Shown here: one piece after another, positions 60,782 through 64,000 of the stretch
How the letters are laid out: each line of letters opens with the position of its first letter
Position numbering within the stretch: position 1 is the stretch's first letter
NCBI RefSeq assembly: GCF_958298935.1
Contig: NC_084935.1
Coordinates: 13,202,501-13,266,500, forward strand
Direction of reading: 5' to 3'
From: Phragmites australis
Taxonomy: Eukaryota > Streptophyta > Magnoliopsida > Poales > Poaceae
Length of the DNA: 64,000 nt
Notes under the pieces: generated by a model
The model's input: only the letters and a program-made list of their open reading frames with translations
Told to the model about the DNA's origin: nothing
The model's database searches: none
Made by a program: the position numbers and the translations under genes

Positions 60782-60988
60782 GACATACTCTGCCTCCTCC
60801 TCCCCCTTATGCACGCCTTCCGCGTAGGCCTCCCCGGCGCGGGTGGGCCCCACGTCCTGCCGCGCGGTGTCGCCCTGCTTCCCGGTGCATCGCCGAACTC
60901 GAGCCGCCATCCGGTTGCGCAAAAAAAAAAGTTACAAATAAAATGAATTCTACGAGGCGGATGAACGCGAGGAAAATTAAGCAAAAAG

Positions 60989-61108
60989 GGGAATGCAACA
61001 CGAGGACTTCCGAGGAGGTCACCCATCCTAGTACTACTCTCGCCCAAGCACGCTTAACTTCGGAGTTCTAATGGGATCCGGTGCTTTAGAGCTGGTATGA
61101 TCGCATCC
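60989..61108 (-). rRNA. 5S gene, array 2, unit g
   Basis: Full length. Changes: ACTTCCGAGG on the plus strand (G to C at the box C edge), CTAATGGG and TAGAGCTGG. Partner of 63422-63541. Confidence 0.88.
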
Positions 61109-61313
61109 GACATACTCTGCCTCCTCCTCCCCCTTATGCACGCCCTCCTCGCCGCCTCCCCGGTGCGCGTGGGCCCCACGTCCAGCCGCGCGGTGTCGCC
61201 CCGCTTCCCGGTGCACCGCCGAACTCGAGCCGCCATACGGTTGCGCAAAAAAAAAGTTACAAATAAAATGAATTCAACGAGGCGGATGAACGCGAGGAAA
61301 ATTAAGCAAAAAG

Positions 61314-61433
61314 GGGAATGCAACAAGAGGACTTCCCAGGAGGTCACCCATCCTAGTACTACTCTCGCCCAAGCACGTTTAACTTCGGAGTTCTGATGGG
61401 ATCCAGTGCTTTAGTGCTGGTATGATCGCATCC
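61314..61433 (-). rRNA. 5S gene, array 2, unit h
   Basis: Full length. Changes: AACAAGAGG on the plus strand, CACGTTTAAC in box A, and ATCCAGTGC. Partner of 63747-63866. Confidence 0.88.
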
Positions 61434-61659
61434 GACATACTATGCCTCCTCCTCGCCCTTATGCACGCCTTCCACGCCGCCTCCCCCGCCTGCTCCCCGG
61501 CGCGCGTGGGCCCCACGTCCTGCCGCGCGGTGTCGCCCCGCTTCCCGGTGCACCGCCGAACTCGAGCCGCCATCCGGTTGCGCAAAAAAAAAAGAAAAAA
61601 AGTTACAAATAAAATGAATTCAACGAGGCGGATGAACGCGAGGAAAATTAAGCAAAAAG

Positions 61660-61779
61660 GGGAATGCAACACGAGAACTTCCCAGGAGGTCACCCATCCT
61701 AGTACTACTCTCGCCCAAGCACGCTTAACTTCGGAGTTCTGATGGGATCCGGTGCTTTAGTGCTGGTATGATCGCATCC
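61660..61779 (-). rRNA. 5S gene, array 2, unit i
   Basis: Full length with a single substitution noticed (CGAGAACTT on the plus strand), outside the internal promoter boxes. One of the best candidates for a working gene in this array. Confidence 0.92.
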
Positions 61780-61992
61780 GACATACTCTGCCTCCTCCTC
61801 CCCCTTATGCACGCCTTCCGCGCCGCCTCCCCGGCGCGCGTGGGCCCCACGTCCTGCCGCGCGGTGTCGCCCCGCTTCCCGGTGCACCGCCGAACTCGAG
61901 CCGCCATCCGGTTGCGCAAAAAAAAAGAAAAAAAGTTACAAATAAAATGAATTCAACGAGGCGGATGAACGCGAGGAAAATTAAGCAAAAAG

Positions 61993-62112
61993 GGGAATGC
62001 AACACGAGGACTTCCCAGGAGGTCACCCATCCTAGTACTACTCTCGCCCAAGCACGCTTAACTTCGGAGTTCTGATGGGATCCGGTGCTTTAGTGCTCGT
62101 ATGATCGCATCC
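61993..62112 (-). rRNA. 5S gene, array 2, unit j
   Basis: Full length with one substitution noticed near the 5' end (GCTCGTAT on the plus strand). The internal promoter boxes match array 1. Confidence 0.92.
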
Positions 62113-62315
62113 GACATACTCTGCCTCCTCCTCCCCCTTATGCACGCCTTCTGCGCCGCCTCCCCAGCGCGCGTGGGCCCCACGTCCTGCCGCGCGGTGT
62201 CGCCCCGCTTCCCGGTGCACCGCCGAACTCGAGCCGCCATCCGGTTGCGCAAAAAAAAAGAAAAAAAGTTACAAATAAAATGAATTCAACGAGGCGGAGA
62301 AAATTAAGCAAAAAG

Positions 62316-62435
62316 GGGAATGCAACACGAGGACTTCCCAGGAGGTCACCCATCCTAGTACTACTCTCGCCCAAGCACACTTAACTTCGGAGTTCTGATG
62401 GGATCCGGTGCTTTAGTGCTGGTATGATCGCATCC
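62316..62435 (-). rRNA. 5S gene, array 2, unit k
   Basis: Full length with one substitution noticed, gene position 57 in box A (CACACTTAAC on the plus strand). Its terminator-side spacer lacks an 11-bp stretch (near 62297) that the other units have. Confidence 0.92.
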
Positions 62436-62640
62436 GACATACTCTGCCTCCTCCTCCCCCTTATGCACGCCTTCCGCGCCGCCTCCCCGGCGCGCATGGG
62501 CCCCACGTCCTGCCGCGCGGTGTCGCCCCGCTTCCCGGTGCACCGCCGAACTCGAGCCGCCATCCGGTTGCGCAAAAAAAAAGTTACAAATAAAATGAAT
62601 TCAACGAGGCGGATGAACGCGAGGAAAATTAAGCAAAAAG

Positions 62641-62760
62641 GAGAATGCAACACGAGGACTTCCCAGGAGGTCACCCATCCTAGTACTACTCTCGCCCAAG
62701 CACGCTTAACTTCGGAGTTCAGATGGGATCCGATGCTTTAGTGCTGGTATGATCGCATCC
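62641..62760 (-). rRNA. 5S gene, array 2, unit l
   Basis: Duplicate of 60208-60327 with the same private changes; start of the second copy of the 2433-bp segment. Confidence 0.88.
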
Positions 62761-62977
62761 GACATACTATGCCTCCTCCTCCCCCTTATGCACGCCTTCC
62801 ACGCCGCCTCCCCCGCCCGCTCCCCGGCGCGCGTGGGCCCCACGGCCTGCCGCGCGGTGTCGCCCCGCTTCCAGGTGCACCGCCGAACTCGAGCCGCGAT
62901 CCAGTTGCGCAAAACAAAAGTTAGAAATAAAATGAATACAACGAGGCGGATGAACGCGAGGAAAATTAAGCAAAAAG

Positions 62978-63097
62978 GGGAATGCAACACGAGGTCTTCC
63001 CAGGAGGTCACCCATCCTAGTACTACTCTCGCCCAAGCACACTTAACTTCGGAGTTCTAATGGGACCCGGTGCTTTAGTGCTGGTATGATCGCATCC
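62978..63097 (-). rRNA. 5S gene, array 2, unit m
   Basis: Duplicate of 60545-60664 with the same private changes. Confidence 0.88.
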
Positions 63098-63169
63098 AAC
63101 ATACTCTGCCTCCTCCTCCCCGTTATGCACGCCTTCCGCGCCGCCTCCCCTGCCCGCTCCCGGTGCTTT

Positions 63170-63214
63170 AGTTCTGATGGGATCCGGTGCTTTAGTGCTG
63201 GTATGATCGCATCT
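63170..63214 (-). pseudogene. 5S 5' fragment, second copy
   Basis: Duplicate of the fragment at 60737-60781, with one further change at its last base (ATCT for ATCC), so it diverged slightly after duplication. Confidence 0.85.
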
Positions 63215-63421
63215 GACATACTCTGCCTCCTCCTCCCCCTTATGCACGCCTTCCGCGTAGGCCTCCCCGGCGCGCGTGGGCCCCACGTCCTGCCGCGCGG
63301 TGTCGCCCTGCTTCCCGGTGCATCGCCGAACTCGAGCCGCCATCCGGTTGCGCAAAAAAAAAAGTTACAAATAAAATGAATTCTACGAGGCGGATGAACG
63401 CGAGGAAAATTAAGCAAAAAG

Positions 63422-63541
63422 GGGAATGCAACACGAGGACTTCCGAGGAGGTCACCCATCCTAGTACTACTCTCGCCCAAGCACGCTTAACTTCGGAGTT
63501 CTAATGGGATCCGGTGCTTTAGAGCTGGTATGATCGCATCC
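63422..63541 (-). rRNA. 5S gene, array 2, unit o
   Basis: Duplicate of 60989-61108 with the same private changes. Confidence 0.88.
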
Positions 63542-63746
63542 GACATACTCTGCCTCCTCCTCCCCTTTATGCACGCCCTCCTCGCCGCCTCCCCGGTGCG
63601 CGTGGGCCCCACGTCCAGCCGCGCGATGTCGCCCCGCTTCCCGGTGCACCGCCGAACTCGAGCCGCCATACGGTTGCGCAAAAAACAAGTTACAAATAAA
63701 ATGAATTCAACGAGGCGGATGAACGCGAGGAAAATTAAGCAAAAAG

Positions 63747-63866
63747 GGGAATGCAACAAGAGGACTTCCCAGGAGGTCACCCATCCTAGTACTACTCTCG
63801 CCCAAGCACGTTTAACTTCGGAGTTCTGATGGGATCCAGTGCTTTAGTGCTGGTATGATCGCATCC
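63747..63866 (-). rRNA. 5S gene, array 2, unit p, last in window
   Basis: Duplicate of 61314-61433 with the same private changes. The remaining bases to 64000 are its promoter-side spacer. Confidence 0.88.
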
Positions 63867-64000
63867 GACATACTATGCCTCCTCCTCGCCCTTATGCACG
63901 CCTTCCACGCCGCCTCCCCCGCCTGCTCCCCGGCGCGCGTGGGCCCCACGTCCTGCCGCGCGGTGTCGCCCCGCTTCCCGGTGCACCGCCGAACTCGAGC

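Larger units (their letters stand above)
59214..64000 (-). repeat. 5S rDNA array 2 (minus strand, short units only, degenerate)
   Basis: Contains 13 full-length genes, one truncated gene and two fragments. Gene-to-gene distances are 323-346 bp, with two of 444 bp that hold fragments. Spacers resemble the array 1 short spacer (same upstream GGAGGAGGAGGCAGAGTATGTC-like block and T5 terminator) but vary in length and sequence. No AT-rich insert is present. Each full-length gene carries at least one substitution relative to array 1. Units from about 60208 recur from 62641 with a 2433-bp offset. The array runs off the window end. Confidence 0.95.

Noticed and set aside
59263..63829. Numerous 60-145 aa ORFs in array 2 on both strands
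   Set aside because: They cross degenerate 5S genes and spacers, overlap each other on both strands and repeat with the array.

Overview
The window looks like plant nuclear DNA, most likely from a grass. The reasons are a canonical 120-nt plant 5S rRNA gene in long tandem arrays, Ty3/Gypsy chromovirus retrotransposons with ~3-kb LTRs and initiator tRNA-Met primer sites, and GC-rich grass-like LTR leaders. The species cannot be fixed from the sequence alone. I see no single-copy host protein gene.

Region 1 (1-33803) is a plus-strand 5S rDNA array with 57 complete genes. Two unit types mostly alternate: a short unit of about 342 bp and a long unit of 907 bp. The long unit has a 605-bp AT-rich block of degenerate ~17-bp repeats in its spacer. 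The effective repeat is therefore a 1249-bp dimer. The array is extremely homogeneous, and I found only three genes with substitutions. It stops at a 200-N assembly gap (33804-34003).

Region 2 (34004-59213) is a nest of Ty3/Gypsy chromoviruses. Element 1 (34041-45138, minus) is complete, with two 3060-bp LTRs that differ at one site I noticed and one intact Gag-Pol frame. It sits inside the 5' internal part of Element 2 (plus, to 53094), whose Gag-Pol frame has one nonsense codon in integrase and whose 5' LTR is not in the window. Element 2 in turn ends exactly at a break in the protease of Element 3 (minus, 53095-58764). Element 3 keeps its 5' LTR, primer site, an extra ORF of unknown function, and gag. 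Its LTR is also joined on the far side to the 3' end of another pol (Element 4, 58765-59213), so one LTR is shared by two internal regions.

Region 3 (59214-64000) is a second 5S array on the minus strand. It has 13 full-length genes, one truncated gene at the junction with pol, and two 45-nt gene fragments. Every full-length gene differs from the array 1 sequence at one or more sites, no long spacers occur, and a segment is duplicated with a 2433-bp offset.

The arrays would supply 5S rRNA through RNA polymerase III (TFIIIA box, TATA-like site, T-run terminators). The retrotransposons are the only protein-coding material. The notable content is structural: the two-state 5S repeat, the contrast between the two inverted arrays, and evidence that the 200-N gap hides several kilobases. 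I did not find a new enzymatic or defence system.
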